Shown: in pieces, positions 15,847 to 26,750 of the stretch | Layout of the letters: every line of letters starts with the position of its first letter | Position numbering within the stretch: position 1 is the first letter of the stretch | NCBI GenBank assembly: GCA_022616075.1 | Contig: JAKEFK010000006.1 | Location: forward strand, 1-37,132 | Source of the DNA: a bacterium | GTDB taxonomy: Bacteria > Acidobacteriota > HRBIN11 > JAKEFK01 | DNA: 37,132 bases | Direction: 5' to 3' | Program-made: the position numbers and the translations under genes | Notes under the pieces: model-generated | What the model was told of the DNA's origin: nothing | The model's database searches: none | The model's input: the letters and a program-made list of their open reading frames with translations, nothing else

Positions 15847-16076
15847 CATTTTTTCAACATAAAGAGCTGTTTATGAATTGTGAAAAAGCGGCGCGAAAAA
15901 GTGAAAAGAAAAAGATTCAACAGAATCAAGGTCTTATGAGAGCCGGTATGCGCAAGATTTCCACAACGGAAATGAGCCCTGGTGCCGTCTCACAACCGTT
16001 TTTCGCGATTTCCACAGGCTACACTACTACTACTCTTTATCACTTTTAAACAGGAAAGAATGGATCTGGAGGAAAC
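15847..16076. other. Candidate replication origin (oriC) in the dnaA-dnaN gap
   Basis: The 230-bp gap holds TTTTCAACA (15851-15859), TTTTTCACA on the minus strand (15879-15887, fits TTWTNCACA), and ATTTCCACA on the plus strand at 15957-15965 and 16008-16016. The last box is followed by GGCTACA and then CTA three times (16024-16032) and an AT-rich stretch. This matches the layout of a DnaA box, short spacer and DnaA-trio run. Position next to dnaA and dnaN is classic for oriC. No coding sequence is supported. Confidence 0.7.
16024..16032 (-). promoter_or_regulatory. Candidate DnaA-trio run
   Basis: Three CTA triplets on the plus strand give TAG repeats on the minus strand. They begin 7 nt after the DnaA-box-like 9-mer at 16008-16016. 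In Bacillus, DnaA-trios (3'-GAT-5') beside a box guide DnaA onto single strands at the unwinding site. Confidence 0.5.
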
Positions 16077-17207
16077 ATGGCAAGCGCAGCAGAAATGGAA
16101 ATTCAGGTAATCAAGCAACCATTCCTGAAAGAGCTTCAGTTATTGCAAGGCATCATTGAACGAAAGAACACGATGCCAATTCTTGCAAACCTTAGGTTAA
16201 CTGCGGACAAGGATGGAATTGAGCTGACAGCATCTGATCTGGAAGTGGCATTGAAGATTCGCGCGGATGCGGAAGTCAAGAAACCGGGCCAGGCTACGGT
16301 TCCAGCGAAAAAGCTCTTTGAGATTGTGAGGACACTTCCCGACCTCAGCGCTCTAACGATTCGTAAGCTGGAAAACAACTGGGTTGATATTCGTTGCGGA
16401 TCGGCTCACTTCAAGCTCGTAGGTCTTCCTGTCGAAGAGTATCCTTCCTTGCCTGAAATTGAGGGAACTAGAACGATCACGCTGCCTGCTGCAGTTTTGC
16501 GAGAAGGAATCAAACGGGTGATTTTTGCCATAGCCCAGGAGGACATTCGTTACGCCATGAACGGGGCGCTTTTTCAAATCGAAGGAAATCGTTTGTTGTT
16601 TATAGGTACCGATGGACACAGGCTGGCTTATGTTTCCAATGAAGTCGAATCCAAACTCTCTTCAGACAAGCTGGAAGTAATTGTTTCCCGCAAAGCATTA
16701 GGGGAACTGCAAAAACTGCTTGCGGATGCGAAAGAGGAAGTGCGATTCGGCCGATTTGAGAACTTTTTATTTTTCCAGGTCGATTCTCATCTGCTATTGT
16801 CCAGGAACATTGAGGCGCAATTTCCCAACTATGAAAAATTCATTTCGCTTCACAATGACAAACTGGCGGTTTTTAACAGCGTCGAATTGATGAAAACGAT
16901 CCAGCGGGTTGCGGTTCTTTCCAATGAGAGATCTCGGGCCGTGGAGTTCAGCATTTCAGAAGGAAGCGCAAAACTCTCTTCCGCAAATCCGGAAATGGGA
17001 GAGGCTTCCGACACGATGGACATTCAATATGACGGAACTCCCTTAAAGATTGGATTTAATTCACAGTACATTACGGAATTTTTAAGCGGCATCACAGCGG
17101 AAGAAGTTGTTATTGAATTGAATACGGAAAGCACAGCTGCACTGATGAAACCGAAAGGCAACGATCAATTCGATTACAGATACGTACTAATGCCCATGAG
17201 ATTTTAG
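16077..17207 (+). CDS. dnaN: DNA polymerase III beta subunit (sliding clamp)
   Basis: DnaN is the ring-shaped processivity clamp of the replicase. The 376-residue product has the normal length for three clamp domains. It opens MEIQVIKQPFLKELQLLQGI after six extra residues. Internal family segments are VPAKKLFEIVRTLP, FKLVGLPVEEYPSLP, TDGHRLAYV and the C-terminal YRYVLMPMRF, which carries the partner-binding pocket. The start at 16077 is supported by GGAGGA 3-8 nt upstream; ATG 16095 is a weaker alternative. It heads the dnaN-recF-gyrB-gyrA cluster, and its TAG stop runs into a REP unit. Confidence 0.97.
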   Translation: MASAAEMEIQVIKQPFLKELQLLQGIIERKNTMPILANLRLTADKDGIELTASDLEVALKIRADAEVKKPGQATVPAKKLFEIVRTLPDLSALTIRKLENNWVDIRCGSAHFKLVGLPVEEYPSLPEIEGTRTITLPAAVLREGIKRVIFAIAQEDIRYAMNGALFQIEGNRLLFIGTDGHRLAYVSNEVESKLSSDKLEVIVSRKALGELQKLLADAKEEVRFGRFENFLFFQVDSHLLLSRNIEAQFPNYEKFISLHNDKLAVFNSVELMKTIQRVAVLSNERSRAVEFSISEGSAKLSSANPEMGEASDTMDIQYDGTPLKIGFNSQYITEFLSGITAEEVVIELNTESTAALMKPKGNDQFDYRYVLMPMRF

Positions 17208-17229
17208 TAACGCGGGCGTCTCGCCTGCG
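17207..17229 (+). repeat. Single REP-like unit between dnaN and recF
   Basis: GTAACGCGGGCGTCTCGCCT plus GCG shares the core with the other units but has GTAA for GTAG. It overlaps the last base of the dnaN TAG and ends 7 nt before the recF ATG. Confidence 0.8.
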
Positions 17230-17236
17230 CTGAGCT

Positions 17237-18328
17237 ATGGAATTACAAAAATTTACTGCGCAACGTTTCCGGAATTTACAGGACATTGACCTGAGCCCCG
17301 GCTCTGGAATGAATGTAATTTTCGGCGAAAATGCGCAGGGAAAAACAAACCTGCTGGAAGCGATTTTTATCCTTTCCACACTGCGTTCTTTCCGGACCAG
17401 GCATCTTTCGGAGACCCTCCAGTTCGGGGAACCCGGCGGTCTGCTGCAGGGCATGATTCAGTGTGGGGAAAGCAAGCATCAGTTAGGGATCTCGCTGGGT
17501 GAACGGGAAAGACAATTGGTGTTGAATCGCAAGAAAGTGGATACGCTGCAGTACATCGGTGTTTTCAACGTGTTTCTGTTCAGTTATCCGTTGCTGGAAG
17601 TGATCCGCGGAGGACCGGAAGAGCGCAGAAAACTTCTGGATCGTTCCATTGCCATCAGCAAGCCCGGTTATTTGCCGGTTTTGCTGCAATATCATCGCGC
17701 GGTCAGGCAAAAAAATGCATTGTTACAAAGCCTGCAGCGCGGCGAGACCGGCCGAAAGGAAACCGTGGAAGAGATTCGCTCCTTTAATGTTCAGTTGTTG
17801 CAGCATGGTCTCGAGGTTGTGAGACACAGGTCAGCTTATGTAAGTGAGCTGCAGCAGTTATTGCAGAGCAGACAAAGTCTGTTTTTTGACGATGATGTGA
17901 GATTGAATGCCGGATTGCGAAGTTCCTTTCTGGCGCCGGAAGAACAGGTGAAGTCGAGTCTGGAGCGAGGCATGGATCGTGAGATTGCGTATGGTTCCTG
18001 TCTGCTGGGCGCGCACAGGGATGAAGTCTTGATGACGATGAATGATCGTGAGCTTCGCAAATATGGTTCTTCAGGGCAGCATCGTGCGTTCTTATTGTTG
18101 CTTTTGCTGGCGCAACTGGAACTTTATGAACGATGGCGCGAGGATTGTCCTGTTTTGTTGCTGGATGATCTGGACTCGGAGCTCGATCAGCGCAGGATCC
18201 GCGCTTTTCTGGAAACAGTGAAAACACGATACCAGACGTTCATCAGCTCGTCCCGTCCGGAGCTATTTTCCGGAAATGGAGACATGCGAAGGTTCGAGAT
18301 TGCAAGTGGAAAATTACTGGAGAGATAG
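17237..18328 (+). CDS. recF: DNA replication and repair protein RecF
   Basis: RecF is an SMC-like ATPase that helps load RecA at gaps with RecO and RecR. The 363-residue product has Walker A GENAQGKT (30-37), the RecF signature around LGAHRDEVLMTMNDRELRKYGSSGQ with the ABC-type signature, and Walker B with D-loop VLLLDDLDSELD. Length is standard. It lies 29 nt downstream of dnaN, the gap being a REP unit, with TGAG ahead of the ATG. The position between dnaN and gyrB is the common bacterial arrangement. Confidence 0.95.
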   Translation: MELQKFTAQRFRNLQDIDLSPGSGMNVIFGENAQGKTNLLEAIFILSTLRSFRTRHLSETLQFGEPGGLLQGMIQCGESKHQLGISLGERERQLVLNRKKVDTLQYIGVFNVFLFSYPLLEVIRGGPEERRKLLDRSIAISKPGYLPVLLQYHRAVRQKNALLQSLQRGETGRKETVEEIRSFNVQLLQHGLEVVRHRSAYVSELQQLLQSRQSLFFDDDVRLNAGLRSSFLAPEEQVKSSLERGMDREIAYGSCLLGAHRDEVLMTMNDRELRKYGSSGQHRAFLLLLLLAQLELYERWREDCPVLLLDDLDSELDQRRIRAFLETVKTRYQTFISSSRPELFSGNGDMRRFEIASGKLLER

Positions 18329-18330
18329 GG

Positions 18331-20812
<2,482 letters not shown>

Positions 20813-20817
20813 ACAAA

Positions 20818-20839
20818 GTAGCGCGGGCGTCTCGCCTGC
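20818..20839 (+). repeat. Single REP-like unit between gyrB and gyrA
   Basis: GTAGCGCGGGCGTCTCGCCT plus GC starts 5 nt after the gyrB TAA. The flank TAAACAAAGTAG is identical to that after the aminotransferase gene, which suggests the stop codon lies inside the repeat consensus. GyrA starts 15 nt downstream. Confidence 0.85.
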
Positions 20840-20854
20840 CAATTTTGAGGCTAA

Positions 20855-23293
20855 ATGGACATAGCAAAAGAACAATTACCGGTAAACATTGAAGACGAAA
20901 TAAAGCGCTCCTATCTGGATTACGCGATGAGCGTAATCATGGGCCGCGCGGTGCCCGATGTGCGTGACGGGCTCAAACCTGTGCATCGTCGCATTCTGTA
21001 CGCGATGTTCCGGGAAGGTTTGACTCCGGATCGAAAGTTTTCCAAGTGCGCCGGTGTTGTTGGCGAAGTGTTAAAGAAGTATCACCCGCACGGTGATGCC
21101 GCCGTTTATGATTCGCTCGTCCGCATGGCGCAAGACTTCAACATGCGGTATCCCCTGATCGATAAACAGGGGAACTTCGGCTCAATCGATGGCGATCCTC
21201 CCGCGCATTACCGCTACACAGAATGCCGTTTGATCCGTCTTGCAATGGAAATGATGCAAGACATCGATAAGGAAACGGTCAACTTTCAACCCAACTTCGA
21301 TGAAACGACAAACGAACCGATTGTTCTGCCCACACGGATCCCTAATTTTCTGTTGAATGGTTCTTCCGGGATTGCGGTCGGGATGGCTACCAATGTGCCT
21401 CCGCACAATCTGAATGAAGTTTGTGATGCGCTGATTCATTTAATTCAGAATCCGGCAGCCGACATTGACACATTGATGGAATACATTCCGGGTCCGGATT
21501 TTCCAACCGGAGGCGCAATTTATTCGCGCAGCGATATTGCCACCGCCTACAAAACGGGCCGCGGAACCATTCAGGTCCGCGCAAAAGCCACGATTGAAAA
21601 AATGGAGAAGGGAACTCGTGAAGCGATCATCGTTCATGAGATTCCTTATCAGGTAAACAAGGCAAAGCTGATCGAAGAAATTGCCGATATGGTGCGCAAC
21701 AAGCGGATCGAAGGAATCAGCGATCTGCGCGACGAATCGGATCGTCACGGAATGCGCATTGTGATTGAGCTTCGCCGCGGCGAAAACGCAGAAGTCATTC
21801 TGAATAATCTTTACAAACACAGCCGTCTTCATGACACGTTCGGTGTGATTTTTCTCTCCATTGTGGATGGAAAACCTCAGGTATTGAACCTGCGCGACAT
21901 CCTGGAGCATTTTGTATTTCACCGCCGCGAAGTTGTTCATCGCAGAACCGAGTTTGAGCTGAAAAAAGCCCAGGCGCGCGCTCATATTCTGGAAGGCTTG
22001 ATCGTTGCGCTGGATCATCTGGATGCCGTGATCAGTTTGATTCGCCGTTCCGCCAGCCCGAAAGAAGCGCGCGAAGGTTTGATTGCCACATTTCAACTGA
22101 CCGAAATTCAGGCCCAGGCGATTCTCGATATGCAGTTGCAGCGCCTGACGTCGATGGAACGTCAAAAGATCGTTGATGAACACACCGAATTACTGAAACA
22201 AATCGAGAAGCTCAAAGAGATTCTTGCGAAACCTGCTTTGATCGACAAGATCATCATCGAAGAGCTGCAGGAAATGAAAGAGAAGTACGGTGATGAACGC
22301 CGGACCGAGATTCTGGACCAGGAACCGAAAAAGATTTCGCTTGCGGATCTGGTTCGCGAAGAAATGGTGGTTATCACGTGCACACACTCCGGTTACATCA
22401 AGCGCACTTCGCTTTCTTCTTTCAATCGCCAGAGACGCGGCGGCAAAGGGCGCATTGGAATGAAAACGAAAGAAGAGGATTTCCTCGACTTAATGGAGGT
22501 CGCTTCCACGCACAGCGATATTCTCATCTTTACGCAAAAGGGGCGCGTTTACAGTTTGAAAGCGTACACGCTGCCTGATCTTCCTCCTTCCACGAAAGGG
22601 AAAGCGATGGCCCAATTCGATTTGCAAATGGATCCGGATGAAAAGATTGCCCGCCTCCGCGCGGTTAACAGCTTTGAAGGTGAAAAATACGTCACGATCC
22701 TTTCCCGCAAGGGCATTATCAAGAAAGTGCGGCTCGATGCACTGGCAAACATTCGCCGCAACGGACTCCGTATCATGAACGTTCGCGAAGGCGATGAGCT
22801 CATTACGGCTCATGTAACCGATGGAAACCAGAATATCTTTATCGGAACGGCCTATGGCAGAGCGGTCTGTTTTCCTGAAAGCGGTTTCCGTGAAATGGGA
22901 CGCACTGCAACCGGTGTTCGAGGTATACGGCTGAAACCGGATGACTACGTTGTCGGTATGGAAATCGTGAGCAACAACGATTTGCTACTCACCATCACCG
23001 AAAACGGATTTGGCCGCAGGACTCCGCTGGAAGAGTACCGGATTCAAAATCGCGGAGGAAGCGGATTGATCAATATGAAGATCAGGCCGCGCAACGGCTT
23101 GATTGTGGACATTGAAAAAGTCAATCCGGGCGATGAAATCATGATGTTGACGCAGTCGGGAATGATCATCCGTTATTCGGCAGATGATGTACGGATCGCG
23201 AGTCGTCAATCAATCGGTGTGCGCCTGATGGATGTCGAAGAAGGTGACAAGATCGTTGCCGCATCCAAACTGCCCGCGACCGATATGGCGTAA
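20855..23293 (+). CDS. gyrA: DNA gyrase subunit A
   Basis: GyrA cleaves and rejoins DNA and wraps it with its C-terminal beta-pinwheel. The 812-residue product has the catalytic Tyr121 in YRYTECRL, the conserved [12 protein letters not shown] loop, the coiled-coil tower with the GyrA gate, and a C-terminal domain with the GyrA box QRRGGKG, which marks gyrase rather than topoisomerase IV. At the position equal to E. coli Ser83 the residue is Ala82, and Asp86 equals Asp87. TGAGG lies ahead of the ATG. It ends the replication cluster. No parC/parE pair is in the window. Confidence 0.97.
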   Translation: MDIAKEQLPVNIEDEIKRSYLDYAMSVIMGRAVPDVRDGLKPVHRRILYAMFREGLTPDRKFSKCAGVVGEVLKKYHPHGDAAVYDSLVRMAQDFNMRYPLIDKQGNFGSIDGDPPAHYRYTECRLIRLAMEMMQDIDKETVNFQPNFDETTNEPIVLPTRIPNFLLNGSSGIAVGMATNVPPHNLNEVCDALIHLIQNPAADIDTLMEYIPGPDFPTGGAIYSRSDIATAYKTGRGTIQVRAKATIEKMEKGTREAIIVHEIPYQVNKAKLIEEIADMVRNKRIEGISDLRDESDRHGMRIVIELRRGENAEVILNNLYKHSRLHDTFGVIFLSIVDGKPQVLNLRDILEHFVFHRREVVHRRTEFELKKAQARAHILEGLIVALDHLDAVISLIRRSASPKEAREGLIATFQLTEIQAQAILDMQLQRLTSMERQKIVDEHTELLKQIEKLKEILAKPALIDKIIIEELQEMKEKYGDERRTEILDQEPKKISLADLVREEMVVITCTHSGYIKRTSLSSFNRQRRGGKGRIGMKTKEEDFLDLMEVASTHSDILIFTQKGRVYSLKAYTLPDLPPSTKGKAMAQFDLQMDPDEKIARLRAVNSFEGEKYVTILSRKGIIKKVRLDALANIRRNGLRIMNVREGDELITAHVTDGNQNIFIGTAYGRAVCFPESGFREMGRTATGVRGIRLKPDDYVVGMEIVSNNDLLLTITENGFGRRTPLEEYRIQNRGGSGLINMKIRPRNGLIVDIEKVNPGDEIMMLTQSGMIIRYSADDVRIASRQSIGVRLMDVEEGDKIVAASKLPATDMA

Positions 23294-23342
23294 GGAGCCG
23301 TAGGCTTCCAGCTCAACCGCCACCAACGCCCCCCTGGCTTGC

Positions 23343-23382
23343 TTGAACAAATCTATACGTATAAGATTATATCGATACGTAT
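23343..23382 (+). promoter_or_regulatory. Promoter/operator of the toxin-antitoxin pair
   Basis: TTGAAC (23343-23348) is followed by -10-like sequences around 23365-23373. ATACGTAT occurs twice, at 23355-23362 (within the perfect palindrome TATACGTATA) and at 23375-23382, with 20 bp between equivalent positions. That is about two helical turns, as expected for cooperative ribbon-helix-helix dimers. The second copy covers the start codon. The transcript is likely leaderless or nearly so. Confidence 0.6.
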
Positions 23383-23614
23383 GAAGACAAAGTTAACTAT
23401 TACAGTCGAAAAAAACGTGATTACAAGGGCTAAACAAGCGGCCAGAGGTCACAAAACGTCCGTTTCCCGAATGGTAGAGGAGCATCTCAGGGATATGACT
23501 TCAGGAAATGAGACGTCCTTTTCTGCTCGATGGAAGGGACGGTTTCAGTTAAGAAGTGATGGTAGCGCACGAATGAATTACTTGCTCAGACATCATCACA
23601 AAACTCCTTCATGA
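23381..23614 (+). CDS. Ribbon-helix-helix type antitoxin
   Basis: The 77-residue product starts MKTKLTITVEKNVITRAKQA, the strand-helix pattern of small RHH/MetJ-like antitoxins. A second helix holds TSVSRMVEEHL. The C-terminal half (SARWKGRF to the end) is basic and probably the flexible toxin-binding segment. It overlaps the next gene by 4 nt (ATGA), the usual antitoxin-toxin arrangement. I chose ATG 23381 over the in-frame start at 23339 because the promoter and operator occupy that region and the protein core starts there. It likely autorepresses through the ATACGTAT pair. Confidence 0.8.
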   Translation: MKTKLTITVEKNVITRAKQAARGHKTSVSRMVEEHLRDMTSGNETSFSARWKGRFQLRSDGSARMNYLLRHHHKTPS

Positions 23615-24021
23615 AGATCCTGCTGGATACCAACATTCTGCTGGATGTTGCCACAGACCGTAAGCCCTATTCGGAGAGCAGCTCTTTGCTTTTGGACTGG
23701 TGTGAGCAGCGTGCCGGTTCCGCATATATCGCCTGGCATTCTGTTTCTAATCTTTACTATGTTCTACGAGCTGCAGGGTCCGAAAGAAATGCAAGAGCTT
23801 TCATTAGCGAGTTGCTTTGTTTTGTGCGTGTTGCGGAAACCGACAATTCCAGTGTAGTTTTTGCCCTACAGCTGCCGCTGAAGGATCTCGAGGATTCACT
23901 GCAGGTTGCGGCAGCTGTTTTGTGTAGAGCACAGTATCTGATAACGCGAAACAAGAAGCATTATCGAAATGCCCCAATTGAGCCTCTTCAACCTGAAGAA
24001 TTCCTTTCTGGTCGCGTGTAG
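23611..24021 (+). CDS. PIN-domain toxin ribonuclease (VapC-like)
   Basis: The 136-residue product is a PIN-domain protein, probably a magnesium-dependent RNase toxin. It starts MKILLDTNILLDVATDR, with Asp6 in the catalytic position, and has the central acidic DLEDSLQ (92-98) and the terminal ITRNKKHY. The last acidic residue usually seen in TRNxxDF is His117 here. The second usual Glu is replaced by the SNLYYVL pattern that occurs in part of the family. Activity is therefore likely but not certain. It is translationally coupled to the antitoxin and lies just after gyrA, near the origin. Confidence 0.82.
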   Translation: MKILLDTNILLDVATDRKPYSESSSLLLDWCEQRAGSAYIAWHSVSNLYYVLRAAGSERNARAFISELLCFVRVAETDNSSVVFALQLPLKDLEDSLQVAAAVLCRAQYLITRNKKHYRNAPIEPLQPEEFLSGRV

Positions 24022-24078
24022 TCCGGCACAGATAAATTTCCACCCATGAATGCTATGATAAGATTCTACTTAGGTCCC

Positions 24079-25365
24079 ATGAAGAAGTGCCTGGTTTTTT
24101 TGATTGTCTTCGTGTCGCTGCCGCTTTTTGCTGCGGAAAAGCAGGCTACCGCCATATTGCTCGATAACAGCAAATCCATCTCGCCTCAAGATTTCCAGAA
24201 AGCCAAAACGCTCATTCAGGAGATCGTTGCGCAACTGGACGGCACAAAACTGATTTATCAGTTCGGTAACGATATGAAGAAGATCGAACCGTCGGATCTG
24301 GAGACCGTTCAAGCAAACGAATCCTACACGATGATCTACGATGCGGCCTACGATTCCGCAAAGGAACTTTCGGAGATTCAGGCAGAGCACAAAGCCATTT
24401 TGATCATCTCAGATGGAATCGATACAAAGAGCGCTACTGTGCTTGAAGATGTTGTTGGCTACGCCAATTCCAAGGGAATTGCGATTTATGCTGTCGGTGT
24501 CGGGAAAGCGAACCGGAAGATTTTGGAGCGCATGGCGCGGCTGACCAATGGCATGTATTTCAGCATCACTTCCACTGATCTTGTGAATCAATTGCAAACA
24601 TCCATCGCTTCACAAAAAGCAGTGCCTCAAAATGAGGCTGCAAAACCAACATCCGTTCAGCAGCCGGGGCCCTCCATTCCAGTAGTGACTCCCCCTGCGG
24701 TCAGTGTTCCCGTGGAAAGCCCGCAGGAGTCCCGCGTTCCGTACAAATGGATCCTGCTACTGCTGCTGGGAGCGGTGGCGGTGATCGTGGTTGGAATCAT
24801 CGTTGCAAGAGCGTACCGCACGGAACCGCGGATTTGTCCAACGTGTGGAAGACGACTCGATCCTTACCAAACGATCTGCCCCGTCTGTTCGACGGGTGAA
24901 ACGCGTCAGACCAAGCAGATACAGGTTCCCGTTACAGCGCCCGCCGATGGCACTCAGGAAATACTTCTGGATGATGATCGCATCGGAGCCATCCCCCTCG
25001 AGTTACTGGAAAAAAAACCGGTATCCGAAGAGATGCTAAGCAAAACATTTGTCCTGATGGAAACACCGATGCTGGTGGTTCGCAAAGGGAAAAACTTAGG
25101 CCAAACATTTTCCTTGAACCGCGCATTTCCCGTTTCCATCGGCCGTTCGCGCGTAAATGAAATTCGATTGGACGATATTACGATCTCGGGCCAGCATTGC
25201 CGGGTTATTCCGGAGAATGGAAGACACGTGCTCTATGATCTGAACAGCACGAATGGAACTTTTCTAAATGAAAAGAAAGTGACGCGCGCGATTTTGAAAG
25301 AAGGGGATATCATTCGCGTTGGCGAAACGCACTTCCTTTATAAGATAGAACAGCACCGCAGTTAA
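24079..25365 (+). CDS. Membrane protein with periplasmic VWA, zinc ribbon and FHA domains
   Basis: From ATG 24079 the product has 428 residues. Residues 1-18 are a signal peptide. The VWA domain (about 22-180) has a MIDAS motif Asp29-x-Ser31-x-Ser33 and Asp112 in ISDG. A proline-rich linker (183-220), one transmembrane helix (224-246), a four-cysteine zinc ribbon (Cys253, 256, 267, 270) and an FHA domain (about 350-415, IGRSRVNEIRLDD...SGQHCRV...LNSTNGTFLN) follow. FHA domains bind phosphothreonine, so it may link an outside adhesion or sensing domain to cytoplasmic Thr phosphorylation. No kinase is nearby. In-frame ATG 24046 would push the signal peptide 11 residues inwards. Confidence 0.85.
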   Translation: MKKCLVFLIVFVSLPLFAAEKQATAILLDNSKSISPQDFQKAKTLIQEIVAQLDGTKLIYQFGNDMKKIEPSDLETVQANESYTMIYDAAYDSAKELSEIQAEHKAILIISDGIDTKSATVLEDVVGYANSKGIAIYAVGVGKANRKILERMARLTNGMYFSITSTDLVNQLQTSIASQKAVPQNEAAKPTSVQQPGPSIPVVTPPAVSVPVESPQESRVPYKWILLLLLGAVAVIVVGIIVARAYRTEPRICPTCGRRLDPYQTICPVCSTGETRQTKQIQVPVTAPADGTQEILLDDDRIGAIPLELLEKKPVSEEMLSKTFVLMETPMLVVRKGKNLGQTFSLNRAFPVSIGRSRVNEIRLDDITISGQHCRVIPENGRHVLYDLNSTNGTFLNEKKVTRAILKEGDIIRVGETHFLYKIEQHRS

Positions 25366-25388
25366 GTGCTCAAAGGTTCATCTTCCCT

Positions 25389-26657
25389 ATGAAAAAAGAA
25401 ACGTCGAGTGAACTGTTTCAGCGCGCTTCAGAACTGATGCCGGGCGGAGTCAACAGTCCGGTCCGCGCATTTAAAGCGGTGGGGGGAACCCCTCTCTTCA
25501 TCAAAAGTGGAAAAGGCTGCCGGATCACGGATGCAGACGGAAATGAATATGTGGATTTTGTCGGATCCTGGGGTCCGCTTATTCTGGGCCATGCGCATCC
25601 GGATGTGATTCGCGCGATTCAAGAGCAGGCAGCCGCAGGAACCACGTTCGGTGCGCCCACTGCCGTGGAAGTCGAGCTGGCAGAATCCATACGTGGCGCT
25701 TTTCCGTCCATGGAAATGCTGCGTCTGGTCAGCTCCGGAACCGAAGCGACGATGTCGGTTTTGCGCGCAGCACGCGGTTTTACGAGCAAAAACAACATTG
25801 TAAAATTCGAAGGCTGTTACCATGGCCATCATGACGGTTTGCTGACCTCCGCCGGATCGGGAGTCGCCACGTTCGATCTGCCTGATTCCGCTGGAGTTCC
25901 TCGCAACTATAGCCGTAATACTATATCCATAGCATACAATTCTGTCAAAGCCTTCGAAGATTTGTCTGAAGAAGTGCTTGCGGACACGGCGGCGGTGATT
26001 CTGGAACCGGTTGCAGCGAACATGGGCCTGATTCCTCCTGAAAGAAAGTTTTTGGAGGACCTTCGCGCGTTTACACGGGAGCGAAACATTCTCCTGATTT
26101 TCGATGAAGTGATCACAGGGTTTCGGGTTTCCTATGGCGGGGCTCAGGAATATTACAGAATCAGGCCCGATCTGACCTGTCTCGGAAAGATTGCCGGTGG
26201 CGGAATGCCCCTGGCGGCGTACGGCGGACGCGCTGAAATCATGCGTTGCATCGCACCTTTGGGACCTGTCTACCAGGCTGGAACACTTTCCGGAAACCCT
26301 GTCGCATCGGCTGCCGGGCTTGCGACTTTGAAGATTCTACATAACAAATCGCTTTACAGAGAGCTGGACCAGCGTTCAACAAAGTTCTTTGATGCTCTTC
26401 GCGAGGTTTTAACAGGCAAAGGAATCTCGTTGGTTACCTTCGGATCAATGTTCACGTTGTTCTTTCGCGCAAAGCCTCCGAAGAATTTCAAAGAGGCAAA
26501 GGAGTGCGACACGAAGGCCTATGCACAATTCTTCTGGAACATGTTGAATCAGGGTATCTATCTGGCGCCATCCCAGTTTGAAACGAATTTCATCAGCATG
26601 GCTCACGGGGAGCAGGATTTAGAACAGGCACTGGAAGCCTTCCGGAAAAGCATCTAA
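25389..26657 (+). CDS. hemL: Glutamate-1-semialdehyde 2,1-aminomutase
   Basis: HemL converts glutamate-1-semialdehyde to 5-aminolevulinate in the C5 pathway of tetrapyrrole synthesis, using PLP or PMP. The 422-residue product has the expected MPGGVNSPVRAFKAVGG start, SSGTEATMSVLRAARG, the FDEVITGFRV cofactor aspartate, and the Schiff-base lysine in CLGKIAGGGMPLAAYGGR. GTLSGNPVA is also present. The SPVRAF start separates HemL from other class III aminotransferases. It lies 23 nt after the VWA-FHA gene and may be cotranscribed. A palindromic element follows the stop. Confidence 0.95.
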   Translation: MKKETSSELFQRASELMPGGVNSPVRAFKAVGGTPLFIKSGKGCRITDADGNEYVDFVGSWGPLILGHAHPDVIRAIQEQAAAGTTFGAPTAVEVELAESIRGAFPSMEMLRLVSSGTEATMSVLRAARGFTSKNNIVKFEGCYHGHHDGLLTSAGSGVATFDLPDSAGVPRNYSRNTISIAYNSVKAFEDLSEEVLADTAAVILEPVAANMGLIPPERKFLEDLRAFTRERNILLIFDEVITGFRVSYGGAQEYYRIRPDLTCLGKIAGGGMPLAAYGGRAEIMRCIAPLGPVYQAGTLSGNPVASAAGLATLKILHNKSLYRELDQRSTKFFDALREVLTGKGISLVTFGSMFTLFFRAKPPKNFKEAKECDTKAYAQFFWNMLNQGIYLAPSQFETNFISMAHGEQDLEQALEAFRKSI

Positions 26658-26663
26658 TTTTAA

Positions 26664-26750
26664 ACCGCCAAGGTGCCAAGAACGCCAAGTAAAGAAAAAG
26701 AAAAAGTTAAATTCTATCTTGGCGCCTTGGCGCCTTGGCGTCTTGGCGGT
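26664..26750. repeat. ACC...GGT palindromic element with four units in the right arm
   Basis: The left arm is ACC, GCCAAGGT, GCCAAGAAC, GCCAAGTA. The right arm has four units, ATCTTGGC, GCCTTGGC, GCCTTGGC, GTCTTGGC, then GGT. An A-rich spacer separates the arms. It lies between convergent hemL and pyrC. Read on the minus strand, the right arm is translated as the last residues of PyrC. Confidence 0.85.

Noticed and set aside
21440-22183. Long minus-strand reading frame inside gyrA (247 codons)
   Set aside because: It is antisense to a highly conserved gene, has no recognisable motifs, and follows from the codon bias of gyrA.
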